DNA from: Anaerocolumna jejuensis DSM 15929
GTDB taxonomy: Bacteria; Bacillota; Clostridia; Lachnospirales; Lachnospiraceae
Reading direction: 5' to 3'
Assembly (NCBI RefSeq): GCF_900142215.1
Contig: NZ_FRAC01000009.1
Span: forward strand, 248,001 to 312,000
Length of the DNA stretch: 64,000 nt
Positions 51,448 to 60,307 of this stretch are shown here, piece by piece. Position 1 is the stretch's first letter, and each line of letters starts with the position of its first letter. A program made the translations under genes and the position numbers. The notes beneath the pieces were generated by a model, which searched no databases, was not told where the DNA came from, and saw nothing but the letters and a program-made list of their open reading frames with translations.

Positions 51448-51476
51448 ATAATAAACGATCATTCACTTATTGTCAA
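51448..51476 (-). promoter_or_regulatory. tetR promoter with operator in the spacer
   Basis: On the minus strand TTGACA (51471-51476), 17-bp spacer, TATTAT (51448-51453). The spacer holds AAGTGAATGATCGTT, which resembles the site before lonA; this fits autorepression. Confidence 0.7.
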
Positions 51477-51630
51477 CAGTAAATTAAATATAACAAAATG
51501 AAATGATGAAAATTGTTTCAGATATGATTGTAATCAGAATTTGCATCAGCCCTTTATTAATATTTTTTATTCAATATGATATTGATTATCACTTGCATAT
51601 TTTATATTTTAGGTATATAATAAAATAAAA

Positions 51631-51646
51631 TTTAGGTATACCTAAA
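51631..51646. promoter_or_regulatory. MntR/TroR-type operator before troA
   Basis: TTTAGGTATACCTAAA is a perfect 16-bp palindrome of the DtxR/MntR/TroR type. A second half site TTTAGGTATA lies at 51608-51617, 23 bases (about two helix turns) upstream. The metal-transport operon begins 208 bases downstream. Confidence 0.8.
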
Positions 51647-51854
51647 AATATTTTAATTATGATTTGATGTCGTGAGTTAATCTCCGATATAAAAGAACGA
51701 TATACATCCGGCCTCTTACGCGGCCAATGTTTTGGAAGTTTTTTCTCTTAAGGAACTTTGGATAACTTAAGCGAAAAAAGGAAGCAGCGTTATTGAAACA
51801 TACCGCCTGCGTTATCTTCAAAACCAGTAATTGATTAATAAATGGAGGATTTAA
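51647..51854 (+). other. Long untranslated leader of the troABCD operon with a hairpin
   Basis: About 200 bases of probable leader. TTTTTTCTCTTAAG at 51739-51752 pairs with CTTAAGCGAAAAAA at 51766-51779 (one mismatch), and smaller pairs follow (GCAG/CTGC around 51784-51815). I recognise no known riboswitch class; the manganese (yybP-ykoY) consensus is not visible. Together with 51426-51630, which holds the tetR promoter and otherwise AT-rich DNA, it fills the gap between tetR and troA. Confidence 0.5.
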
Positions 51855-52784
51855 ATGATGAGAAATTTTAAAATTTTATTTAGTTTATTCCTGGCAGTCT
51901 TCTTATTAACCGGCTGCCAAAAAACCGAACCAAAAGAAACGAAGGATACTTTAAACCTTGTTGCAACTACAACCATGCTGGCCGATCTTTCCGGAATTAT
52001 CGGCGGAGAGCATGTTACGGTAAAAGGGCTTATGGGACCTGGCATTGACCCCCATCTATACCAGGCTAGTGCCGGTGATGTTACACTGATGCAGAATGCA
52101 GATGTTGTTGTATACAACGGCCTGCATCTGGAGGGTAAAATGGGAGAAATTTTTGAGTCCCTGACAGGCCGGGGCAGTACCGTTATATGCATAGAGGACG
52201 GACTGAAGGAAGAGGATCTATTATCCTGGGAAAATGATACCTCCATACACGATCCCCATATCTGGTTCGATGTTTCCCTTTGGAAGGCTGCAGCTAAGAC
52301 CGTGGCTGACAAATTATCTGCCGCGGATTCTGCCCATGCAAAGGATTACACCAATAACCTTGAAGAATATCTGGCAGAATTAGATACACTGGATACCTAT
52401 ATCAAAGATAAGGTGAATGAAATCCCGAAGGAACAAAGAGTCCTGATAACAGCCCACGATGCCTTTCATTATTTCGGCAGAGCTTACGGTTTTGAAGTAA
52501 AAGGGTTACAGGGTATCAGTACCGATGCCGAAGCCGGAACAGCTGATGTCAGCAGCTTAGCCGATTTTATTGCCGGGCACAGAATAAAGGCTGTTTTTGT
52601 AGAATCCTCCGTTCCGCCTAAAACAATCAAAGCCTTACAGGCGGCAGTGAAGGCAAGGGGATTTGATGTCAGTATAGGCGGGGAACTTTACTCCGATTCC
52701 TTAGGTGGTAAGAACTCCGGAGCCGAAACTTACCTTCTGACCGTAAAGGCTAATGTTGATACCATTGTAAAAGCTTTAAAATAA
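51855..52784 (+). CDS. troA: Manganese/zinc ABC transporter substrate-binding lipoprotein, TroA type
   Basis: 309 residues. Signal peptide with lipobox LLTGC (Cys21). The probable metal ligands follow the TroA set: His67 in GPGIDPHLYQ, His135 in IHDPHIWFD, His201 in LITAHDAFHYFG, and Asp281 in GELYSDSLG. There is no His-rich loop as in ZnuA. The stretch GRAYGFEVKGLQGISTDAEA closely resembles TroA as I remember it. GGAGG lies 6 bases before ATG 51855. It heads an operon with one ATPase and two permeases behind an MntR/TroR-type operator; Mn with possible Zn binding is the likely substrate. Confidence 0.93.
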   Translation: MMRNFKILFSLFLAVFLLTGCQKTEPKETKDTLNLVATTTMLADLSGIIGGEHVTVKGLMGPGIDPHLYQASAGDVTLMQNADVVVYNGLHLEGKMGEIFESLTGRGSTVICIEDGLKEEDLLSWENDTSIHDPHIWFDVSLWKAAAKTVADKLSAADSAHAKDYTNNLEEYLAELDTLDTYIKDKVNEIPKEQRVLITAHDAFHYFGRAYGFEVKGLQGISTDAEAGTADVSSLADFIAGHRIKAVFVESSVPPKTIKALQAAVKARGFDVSIGGELYSDSLGGKNSGAETYLLTVKANVDTIVKALK

Positions 52785-52812
52785 AATTCGAATATAAGGG
52801 AGGATTATGCAG

Positions 52813-53571
52813 ATGGAATTTAATAAAACAGATTATGCCGTTCAAATAGAGGATTTAACTGTTGCCTATGATGCTAAGCCCGTTCTATGGGATATTGATT
52901 TAGATATCCCACAGGGTAAATTAATGGCAATCATAGGTCCTAACGGTGCCGGGAAAACCACCCTGTTAAAAGCGATGCTGGGACTTTTAGTTCCGGTAAC
53001 GGGAACCGTACATTTCTTTCAGGAAACAGACAACAGCCTGCGTAAATTAAAGAATAAGGTTGCCTATGTTCCCCAAAGCGGCAGCGTAGACTGGGATTTT
53101 CCCGCAACTGTACTGGATATTGTATTAATGGGATGCTATGGCAGGCTGGGTTTCATAAAGCGCCCCGGTAAAAAAGACAGGGAGGATGCGTTACAATGCT
53201 TGTATAAAGTTGGCATGGAAGGTTACGCCTCCCGTCAAATCAGCCAGCTATCCGGCGGACAGCAGCAAAGAGTCTTTTTGGCAAGAGCCTTAATGCAGAC
53301 CGCTGATATCTATTTTATGGATGAACCCTTTAAAGGTGTGGATATTCAGACGGAAAAAGCGATTGTACTATTATTAAAGGAATTGAAGGAATCCGGTAAA
53401 ACTGTAGTAGTCGTACATCATGACCTGCAGACGGTTCCGGAATACTTTGACTGGGTTACTCTGATCAATATCAAAGTAATTGCCAGCGGACCGGTGGAAG
53501 AGGTTTTCCACGAGCAGAACCTGAAAAAAGCTTACCGCAGTACCGGTAACTTATTAAAGAATGCGGTTTAG
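52813..53571 (+). CDS. troB: Manganese/zinc ABC transporter ATP-binding protein
   Basis: 252 residues from ATG 52813 (GGAGG 9 bases upstream; the ATG at 52807 has only 3 bases of spacing). Walker A GPNGAGKTT, Q-loop YVPQSGSVDWDFPAT, signature LSGGQQQRVFLARAL, Walker B IYFMDEPFKGVD and VVVHHDL switch are intact. The VDWDFPATV segment after the Q-loop is typical of metal-type ATPases (TroB/MntB/ZnuC). Confidence 0.95.
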   Translation: MEFNKTDYAVQIEDLTVAYDAKPVLWDIDLDIPQGKLMAIIGPNGAGKTTLLKAMLGLLVPVTGTVHFFQETDNSLRKLKNKVAYVPQSGSVDWDFPATVLDIVLMGCYGRLGFIKRPGKKDREDALQCLYKVGMEGYASRQISQLSGGQQQRVFLARALMQTADIYFMDEPFKGVDIQTEKAIVLLLKELKESGKTVVVVHHDLQTVPEYFDWVTLINIKVIASGPVEEVFHEQNLKKAYRSTGNLLKNAV

Positions 53572-53583
53572 GGAGGTGTTTAT

Positions 53584-54507
53584 ATGGAAAATCTTCTTTC
53601 TCTGTTAAATGACTATACCTTTCAGACGGTTGCACTGGGCTCTGCTATCCTGGGCCTCATCAGTGGTGTTTTAGGAAGCTTCGCTGTGCTTCGCAAACAG
53701 AGTCTTCTTGGGGATGGCGTTTCCCATGCGGCACTTCCGGGGGTTGTAATGGCATTTGTACTGACCGGCTCCAAGGACACGGAAGTCCTCCTTCTCGGAG
53801 CTTTGCTTTCAGGTCTTATGGCAACTTTATTTATAATCAGTATTGTAAAACACACCCGGATTAAATTTGACAGCGCTCTTGCCCTTGTCATGTCGGTGTT
53901 TTTTGGAGCCGGCCTTGTGCTTCTGACCTATGTGCAGAAAATTCCCAACTCCAATCAGGCGGGCTTAAAGCGTTTTATCTTCGGGCAGGCATCCACCCTG
54001 CTGCAAAGGGACGTTTATTTTATGATAATCTGCGGTGTACTGCTGCTTACTCTGGTCCTTTTATTCTGGAAAGAATTCAAGCTTTTTATTTTTGATTCCG
54101 AATATGCCAGGAGCCTTGGTTTCCCTGCACATAAATTAAACCTGCTATTATCCTTTATGATTGTTATGGCAATTATTATCGGGCTCCAGACCGTAGGTGT
54201 AATTCTTATGAGTGCCATGTTAATCGCTCCCGCCGTTGCGGCAAGGCAATGGACTAATAAATTTTGGATTATGGCAGTTCTTTCTGCTCTCTTTGGCGGA
54301 ATATCCGGTATAGCAGGCACAGCTGCCAGCTCTCTGACGGCAAAGCTTCCTACGGGACCTGCCATTGTTATTTTTATCAGCTGTATTGTTATTTTCAGTG
54401 TACTGTTTGCACCCGGAAGAGGTATTCTCCGGAAAATACTGCACAGAAATAATCTGAAACAACTACTGCAAAAAGAAGGAGGTGCCCCTGATGTCCCCAC
54501 AATTTGA
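53584..54507 (+). CDS. troC: Manganese/zinc ABC transporter permease, first subunit
   Basis: 307 residues, eight to nine hydrophobic segments of the ABC-3 family. The start FAVLRKQSLLGDGVSHAALPGVV is the family signature and RSLGFPAHKLNLLLSF the ATPase-contact region. GGGAGG lies 6 bases before ATG 53584. Its last 17 bases overlap the next permease gene. Confidence 0.93.
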   Translation: MENLLSLLNDYTFQTVALGSAILGLISGVLGSFAVLRKQSLLGDGVSHAALPGVVMAFVLTGSKDTEVLLLGALLSGLMATLFIISIVKHTRIKFDSALALVMSVFFGAGLVLLTYVQKIPNSNQAGLKRFIFGQASTLLQRDVYFMIICGVLLLTLVLLFWKEFKLFIFDSEYARSLGFPAHKLNLLLSFMIVMAIIIGLQTVGVILMSAMLIAPAVAARQWTNKFWIMAVLSALFGGISGIAGTAASSLTAKLPTGPAIVIFISCIVIFSVLFAPGRGILRKILHRNNLKQLLQKEGGAPDVPTI

Positions 54508-55609
54508 AATCCAGCTTATTGCCGTTATTGTTGCCGTAGCCTGCTCTCTGCCTGGAGTATTCCTGGTTCTGCGGAAAATGTCGATGATGTCGGACTCCAT
54601 TACCCACACCATCCTTTTGGGTATTGTCCTTGCCTTTTTCCTTACCCACGATTTATCTTCTCCCCTCCTGGTACTGGGTGCCGCTCTGATCGGCCTGGCA
54701 ACTGTATGGCTTACGGAAACCTTAAACCGGACGAAACTCCTTTCAGAGGATGCTGCCATCGGAATCGTATTTCCGTTTTTATTTTCCATTGCCATCGTTT
54801 TGATTACCAGATATGCCGGCTCCGTCCATCTTGATACGGACTCTGTCCTGCTTGGGGAACTTGCCTTCGCACCCTTTGACCGTATGGTGGTATTTGGGTA
54901 TGATATCGGTGCAAAAGCAATTTACAGTACTCTGGCTTTATTACTCATTAACCTTGTATTTATCATTACTTTCTTTAAAGAATTAAAAGTAGTAACCTTT
55001 GACCCCATGCTGGCTGCCGTTCTTGGCATCTCCCCATCCCTGATCCATTATGGACTTATGATGCTTGTTTCCATGACAACAGTAGGAGCTTTTGAAGCAG
55101 TCGGCTCCGTACTGGTAGTGGCATTTATGATTGGACCGCCTGTTACAGCCTATCTGCTGACGGACAATTTAAAGCATATGCTGATACTCAGCGGGATAAT
55201 AGGAGCGGCAAACGGAATCCTGGGCTTTTATCTGGCAGTGCTCTTTGATGTTTCCATTTCCGGCAGCATGGCGGTAATGACAGGGCTTGCATTCCTGCTT
55301 GTATTCATAACGGCTCCCCGCAGAGGATTGGTAAGCTCCTTAAAGAGGCGAAGCAGGCAGAAACTAGATTTCAGCAAAAAAACACTTCTGTTTCATTTAT
55401 ATAATCATGAGGGAAGTATTGAGGAAACAAAAGAGGCCGGTGTTCATACCCTGGCAGAGCATTTCCACTGGGACAGGGCTTTCACAGATAAAATAATCCG
55501 GCTGCTGTTAAAGGAAGAAAATATCCTCCTTGAAAAAGAAGTCATTAAGCTGACAGAGAAAGGAAGATCTGTAAGCATTTCCGAATATGAGGCTTTGTTT
55601 TTAGATTAA
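54491..55609 (+). CDS. troD: Manganese/zinc ABC transporter permease with C-terminal winged-helix-like extension
   Basis: 372 residues from ATG 54491 (GGAGG 7 bases upstream). Residues 1 to about 285 are an ABC-3 permease (FLVLRKMSMMSDSITHTILLG, AAVLGISPSLIHYG). Residues about 295-372 are a soluble region, KTLLFHLYNHEGSIEETKEA then HTLAEHFHWDRAFTDKIIRL and LLKEENILLEKEVIKLTEKG, which has the helix pattern of a DtxR-like winged helix. A comparable permease-repressor fusion is known in Chlamydia (YtgCR), and MntC-like permeases of Bacillus have similar tails. No separate DtxR/MntR gene is in the window, so this tail could regulate the operon (inference). Confidence 0.9.
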   Translation: MSPQFEIQLIAVIVAVACSLPGVFLVLRKMSMMSDSITHTILLGIVLAFFLTHDLSSPLLVLGAALIGLATVWLTETLNRTKLLSEDAAIGIVFPFLFSIAIVLITRYAGSVHLDTDSVLLGELAFAPFDRMVVFGYDIGAKAIYSTLALLLINLVFIITFFKELKVVTFDPMLAAVLGISPSLIHYGLMMLVSMTTVGAFEAVGSVLVVAFMIGPPVTAYLLTDNLKHMLILSGIIGAANGILGFYLAVLFDVSISGSMAVMTGLAFLLVFITAPRRGLVSSLKRRSRQKLDFSKKTLLFHLYNHEGSIEETKEAGVHTLAEHFHWDRAFTDKIIRLLLKEENILLEKEVIKLTEKGRSVSISEYEALFLD

Positions 55610-55630
55610 ATCACCAAAAAACATTAACTG

Positions 55631-55663
55631 AAAAGGGTCCGGGAATTCTCCCAGACCCTTTTC
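55631..55663. terminator. Bidirectional terminator after troD
   Basis: AAAAGGGTC/GACCCTTTT with an inner GGGA/TCCC extension around AATTC. Convergent with the DrrB-type permease gene that ends at 55802. Confidence 0.85.
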
Positions 55664-55801
55664 ATACTATTCTTATCACCCGGCTGCTGAGGGTTCCCTC
55701 CCCAATACTCTCATTTGCTGACTAAAGATGGCAGCTGTACTTTCAGAGAACACCCAGAGCTCTGTAAAAACATCCTGTTATAGCTGGTCTCCTCCATCTG
55801 C

Positions 55802-56638
55802 TTATCCCCATAAAGCATTGGCATCGGTTGCACTTCTGTTTAAACGGGAAAAATCTGTTTTTACAAAGGAAGTCGTTGATAACAGTAAAAATACCAGGCC
55901 AATTATTAAAATAATGGCAAAGGACATAACCGGAGTGACTATAAATCCGTTAATATCAATTGCCAGTCCCTCTTTCACAAGTTCTGCCGTTGATAGATTT
56001 GTTTTTTCTAATACAATCATACGGAAAAATGCGGTTGCGTAGGTCATTGGATTAATATACGAAACATATCTAAGGGTTCCCGGCAGCATTGATAAAGGAA
56101 TATAGGCACCGGAAAGGAACGTCAAAGGCATGGTCACTGCTGTCTTGACTATCTGAAAGGTCTGCCCGTTGCGGACCTTCGTTGCCATAAATAATCCAAC
56201 ACCTGAAAAAACGATTCCAATGCTGATCATGGACAGCAGGATATAGAACGGTGTGGCCCAATGCGTAAATTTAATCCCAATAAACAATCCTATCACTAAA
56301 ATTAAGATTCCCTGCAAGGTAGAAACAGTAGCCGCCGATAATATTTGTCCCATTGCAACTGCAATCCTCTTCGCCGGAGAAACCAAGACCTCTTTCATAA
56401 AACCGCTTACCATATCATCAACAGTGGAAGAAGCCAGATTAAGCGAGCTTTCAAACACGGTAGTTATAATGACACCGGACAGCATATAGGCAATGGGATT
56501 TTCAATAAAGTCATTTTTAAAAATAGCACCAAATACATAAACAAAGAAAAATGGGAATATCAAAGAAAAAATTAACCCTGTTTTATTTCTGATAAACGCT
56601 TTTAATCCTCTCATCCACAACGCAAGCACAGTATTCAT
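55802..56638 (-). CDS. ABC-2 exporter permease, DrrB type
   Basis: 278 residues. Six hydrophobic segments and the ABC2_membrane pattern (VFESSLNLASSTVDDMVSGF, EVLVSPAKRIAVAMGQIL, LTFLSGAYIPLSMLPGTLRYV). It directly follows the DrrA-type ATPase gene with one base between. It probably exports a drug or lipid-like substrate; specificity cannot be inferred. Confidence 0.93.
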   Translation of the reverse strand: MNTVLALWMRGLKAFIRNKTGLIFSLIFPFFFVYVFGAIFKNDFIENPIAYMLSGVIITTVFESSLNLASSTVDDMVSGFMKEVLVSPAKRIAVAMGQILSAATVSTLQGILILVIGLFIGIKFTHWATPFYILLSMISIGIVFSGVGLFMATKVRNGQTFQIVKTAVTMPLTFLSGAYIPLSMLPGTLRYVSYINPMTYATAFFRMIVLEKTNLSTAELVKEGLAIDINGFIVTPVMSFAIILIIGLVFLLLSTTSFVKTDFSRLNRSATDANALWG

Positions 56639-56639
56639 A

Positions 56640-57560
56640 TTAATCCTCCTCCCTGATCTTTCTGCCTGTTATCTCCAGAAAGACGTCGTTAAATGTCCCT
56701 TTTTTTATTTCAATATTTGTAATGTCTTCTTTGTGACTGCTAAGAACCTGTAAAAGCCGGTCCAGATTTTCAGCCTCCACCTTATAATAGCTATCCTTCT
56801 TTACATAGGCAAGCTCATATTGCCCCAGTAGTTTTTCAAGCTCTGCTTCATTTTTCGTAGAGATATATGCTTTATCCTTTGTATACATTTTCTTTAAAGC
56901 ATAGGGCGTATCATGAGCCACGATAGCACCCCCATCGATGATAGCTATTTTATTGCAGATTTCCGCTTCCTCCATATAATGTGTCGTCAGAAAAATAGTA
57001 ATATTTCTCTCTTTCTGAAGCTTTATGATATATTCCCATATATGCGCCCTTGTTTGGGGATCAAGCCCTGTTGTCGGTTCGTCAAGAAATAACACCTTGG
57101 GATAGTGAATCAGCCCCCGTGCGATTTCTACACGCCGTTTCATTCCGCCGGATAAAGCACCGACCAGTTTCTTTCTTTCCCCTAACAAATCTACCAATTT
57201 CAAAACAAACTGAATACGTTCTTCCACCTCTTTTTTCGGTATGTTGTAAAAGACGCAATGCATCTTCAGATTTTCTTCAATGGTCATCTTTGCATCCAGT
57301 GTTGAATCCTGAAATACAACCCCTATTGCCGATCTGACTTCGCTTTTCTGATCCGTAACATCTTTTCCGTCGATAAGAAGAGTTCCTGAGGTTTTTTCAA
57401 AAATCGTACACAGTGTGTTAATTGTTGTACTCTTCCCGGCTCCATTAGGCCCCAGGAAGGCAAAAACAGTCCCCTCCTCCACACGAAAGGATATATCATT
57501 TACAGCAGTGAAATCACCGTATCTTTTTGTAAAATTTTTAACTTCGATAATTGGGTTCAT
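56640..57560 (-). CDS. ABC exporter ATP-binding protein, DrrA type
   Basis: 306 residues from ATG 57560, with AGGAG about 9 bases upstream; an ATG at 57569 sits inside the ribosome binding site. Walker A GPNGAGKST, Q-loop VVFQDSTLDAKMT, signature LSGGMKRRVEIARGL, Walker B LFLDEPTTGLDPQ and TTHYMEEAE follow the DrrA pattern, as does the C-terminal domain of DUF4162 type. It is paired with the permease at 55802. Confidence 0.95.
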   Translation of the reverse strand: MNPIIEVKNFTKRYGDFTAVNDISFRVEEGTVFAFLGPNGAGKSTTINTLCTIFEKTSGTLLIDGKDVTDQKSEVRSAIGVVFQDSTLDAKMTIEENLKMHCVFYNIPKKEVEERIQFVLKLVDLLGERKKLVGALSGGMKRRVEIARGLIHYPKVLFLDEPTTGLDPQTRAHIWEYIIKLQKERNITIFLTTHYMEEAEICNKIAIIDGGAIVAHDTPYALKKMYTKDKAYISTKNEAELEKLLGQYELAYVKKDSYYKVEAENLDRLLQVLSSHKEDITNIEIKKGTFNDVFLEITGRKIREED

Positions 57561-57964
57561 GGTTTTCATCTCCTTTGCAGTTTAAATTTTAGTCCGCTAC
57601 TCTATACCAAATCCATTTTCAGGAAGCATCCTTACATTCATTGGAAAGCCAAACAAATGGTCGCTCCAAAATATAATAATTCATTATTGCATTTACAATT
57701 TATATTGTCAATGAATGTTCTTTTTCTTTACGTGATGTTTAAATTCTTTACATAAAGTTCTTTTTTATCCAATGCATATCACAAGACTGCTAACGTTACT
57801 GCCCAGATAGAAAGTGAAAATTGCCTTATAATTTTCATACTATAAGCTGTACCTTTAGCAAGATTTTTTTCTATGATAAATAATAAGGCTGGTGGTTTTC
57901 TGAGTTGTCTTCAGAAGCCATCCAGCCTTGCTTGTAATATAAGTGATATCTTTTATTAAATCAA
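57561..57964. other. Intergenic region with a repeat relic and a terminator
   Basis: Two items. At 57790-57842, GTTACTGCC, AGATAGAAAGTGAAAATT and AATTTTCAT parallel the second half of the element at 5000-5085, as a degenerate relic. At 57884-57928, AAGGCTGG and CCAGCCTT close an imperfect hairpin (inner CTTCTGAAGAC zone) that may end the gene at 57965. No ORF with coding character is seen. Confidence 0.5.
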
Positions 57965-59329
57965 TTACTTTTTCATTCCATTTGTCTGAAATGCTATTTC
58001 CAGGTTAGAAACCATCGTCTTATCCTCTTTATACCGATTCCACATCCATTCATAGGTTTCCAAAAGCTTATTGCTTTTCGTTCCTGCCATTGCCTGCAAT
58101 GCCGTATGCGCAATCCAATAGGAATCGCTTTTCATAAAATGAATAAAATCTTCCAAGCAGTCCATCTTGTCACCGGCACGCCCCATGACAAATATGGCTG
58201 TCTTCCTCTCATCTTCCACATTACTTTCATCTGTTGCAAAGTCGGCCAGCTCCTTCGCCCTGAGGCTCTTGCAATTCTGCAAAAAATATAGTATTTTCTG
58301 CTTATAGGAGCCATAACTTAATTTTTCATAAGGTGCCTCTAATCCATACAGTAATGCCAGCATCTTTCCGTAATATCTGTCATAGAATTCTTCCGGCATT
58401 CTTCTGGCACACAGGACTGCGCCTTGCTGGTTTGCACCGTTTATCATCGCTTCAAATAGTTTGATTCCTTTATCCACATCAAAGCGAAAAAGCAGCTCCG
58501 TTCTCATAGCATCAAGCTCTTTGTCGTCAATGTCCATTAAAAAGTTTATTGTATTCCTGCTCGCTTTATGAAACCGGTAAAAGCTTCTGAGTATTGCCTG
58601 CTTTTCTTGCCTTTCCGCATTTTGAAAAGCAGAAATCAATTCTTCTTCCGTTCCTAATCTTACATATCCATAAGAAGTAACGCTGCGCTTCTCTAAAATT
58701 TCAAGGAAATATTTCTCATACCAGTCTAAAAAGGTCATACCGGTCAGATAAGGCACATTTTCAGGCTCAAGATTCCAATCAAAATAAACGATTTTGCCCT
58801 TTTCCGAGCCATTATTCATTAGCAAATTATCATAAGTACACCCCTGGGTGCCAATGACATTGAAGCCTCCGCAGGCTTCTTCCATCAACCGCTCGTATGT
58901 CTCATCGTCTGCCTCATCCAGCAAATTCATCCGGTAAGCCCAGTCGTCCTTTGTCAAGGCGGCATCAATCCATGTATTATTGCCGCTTACTTTAGCATAT
59001 TCATTATACATTTCCAGCTTTTCCAACGGATAAAGACCATAATAGGGCCCTGCACCGCCATTGCCCACTTTCGTTAAGAAAAAAACATACTCTTCCGGAA
59101 ATTTTACATGATATTTTACTTCATATTCATTTATTATCTCGATTGGTAAAACCGGATTTAGCCGGTACTGATGCTTTTCTGCTCCAAAGACTTCCCTTTT
59201 TAAATCTGCATTCCCCGCCTTTTCAACTAAATCCTTAATGTATGCGGCATGCTCGTCGGACAGCCTTTCAAAAGCCTTCTCTTTTGATACGGGCTTCCGG
59301 TTTGTATTCCATCTGTTAAAAAATCTCAT
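57965..59329 (-). CDS. SMI1/KNR4 (SUKH) domain protein with C-terminal HEAT-like region
   Basis: 454 residues, no signal peptide. Residues about 60-215 have the SUKH pattern (LPIEIINEYEVKYHVKFPEEYVFFLTKVGNGGAGPYYGLYPLE, then FNVIGTQGCTYDNLLMNNGSEKGKIVYFDWN). The rest is helical, with degenerate HEAT-type repeats (ERKTAIFVMGRAGDKMDCLE, YWIAHTALQAMAGTKSNKLL). SUKH proteins often act as immunity proteins to polymorphic toxins, but many are housekeeping; no toxin gene is adjacent. ATG 59329 has GGAGG about 6 bases upstream. It may form a unit with the unknown gene at 59436. Confidence 0.82.
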   Translation of the reverse strand: MRFFNRWNTNRKPVSKEKAFERLSDEHAAYIKDLVEKAGNADLKREVFGAEKHQYRLNPVLPIEIINEYEVKYHVKFPEEYVFFLTKVGNGGAGPYYGLYPLEKLEMYNEYAKVSGNNTWIDAALTKDDWAYRMNLLDEADDETYERLMEEACGGFNVIGTQGCTYDNLLMNNGSEKGKIVYFDWNLEPENVPYLTGMTFLDWYEKYFLEILEKRSVTSYGYVRLGTEEELISAFQNAERQEKQAILRSFYRFHKASRNTINFLMDIDDKELDAMRTELLFRFDVDKGIKLFEAMINGANQQGAVLCARRMPEEFYDRYYGKMLALLYGLEAPYEKLSYGSYKQKILYFLQNCKSLRAKELADFATDESNVEDERKTAIFVMGRAGDKMDCLEDFIHFMKSDSYWIAHTALQAMAGTKSNKLLETYEWMWNRYKEDKTMVSNLEIAFQTNGMKK

Positions 59330-59435
59330 AGCACTCCTCCAAAAGCAAAATTCAAAGTACCGGACATATTCAATTCTTCAAGTGTAATGAGAGATTCATT
59401 CCTTCAATAAATATCATTCCAGCCTCTTTTAATAT

Positions 59436-60119
59436 CTATCGGATTGCAGTCTGGTATTGATTATACAATCTGCCTGCCTCCTTGCGGAAAAGAAAATATT
59501 TTTCCCTGATCTGTTCACGCTCTGATAAAATAAGATAATGTTCCTGCTGCAGTATGCCGATCAGCTCTTCTACCTGAACGTAATGATAAACATCTTCCCC
59601 ATCCCTTTTCAGTTCCTCCAGACAGTAATCCAGAACTGCCTCATAGGCCCCGCCGGCTTCCCTGAACCGGCATCTTTCAAGCAAATCGTCAAAATGTATG
59701 GATATATCACGGGCAAAATAACCGGCGGTAAGCTCAAGCTCTTGCTTTCCGTAATAATGGCCGAAAGGGGTCTGCCAGGCCATATTATACTCCGAAGCCC
59801 GCCAAAGCTCTGTGCGGTACCAGGTATCCAGAGCTTCATAGGGAAAATGAGCAGAGGCAAGGGCCTTTGATTCATTGGATACCATCTCAACCTGAGGGAG
59901 TTCTCCCCCAATATATGTAAAAATCGCTTTATTTATCTCCCTGTCGGCTATTTTGGTAAAAGAAGCCCAATAGATATAGTTATTATCTACCTGTCCAATA
60001 ATAAGCACCTCGCCATTTCTGTTAAAATAAAGGCGAATTGAAGTCTCACTTTTGCCTATGTCATAATTAGGCTGCACTCTCGTGTTTTTATTGACTAAGT
60101 TAAGCTTTCTTACGTCCAT
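59436..60119 (-). CDS. Hypothetical protein, unrecognised family
   Basis: 227 residues, no signal peptide or membrane segment. Composition is Tyr/Trp/Glu-rich with an N-terminal beta-rich half and a C-terminal helical half (EEELIGILQQEHYLILSEREQ-like zone). AGGAG lies about 8 bases upstream of ATG 60119. I do not recognise it. It lies 106 bases upstream of the SUKH gene on the same strand, so the two may be an immunity-type or housekeeping pair. Confidence 0.7.
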   Translation of the reverse strand: MDVRKLNLVNKNTRVQPNYDIGKSETSIRLYFNRNGEVLIIGQVDNNYIYWASFTKIADREINKAIFTYIGGELPQVEMVSNESKALASAHFPYEALDTWYRTELWRASEYNMAWQTPFGHYYGKQELELTAGYFARDISIHFDDLLERCRFREAGGAYEAVLDYCLEELKRDGEDVYHYVQVEELIGILQQEHYLILSEREQIREKYFLFRKEAGRLYNQYQTAIR

Positions 60120-60307
60120 ACCATATCTCCTCTATACTGTAATTCCCCATAACCTTCCGGTCTAATCCTTTAACAAGGCTTGAATATGATCTCCTCCAAA
60201 CTTTTGCCCCAATTATATGGTATTTAATCATCAAAATCAAGCCCGTATAAAAATTTAAAGGCTGTACAGACATAGTAAGACTTCCTTTATTTTATCCGTA
60301 AGTGTAC

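Noticed and set aside
51647..51854. yybP-ykoY manganese riboswitch before troA
   Set aside because: The characteristic conserved loop sequences are not visible; only generic hairpins are.
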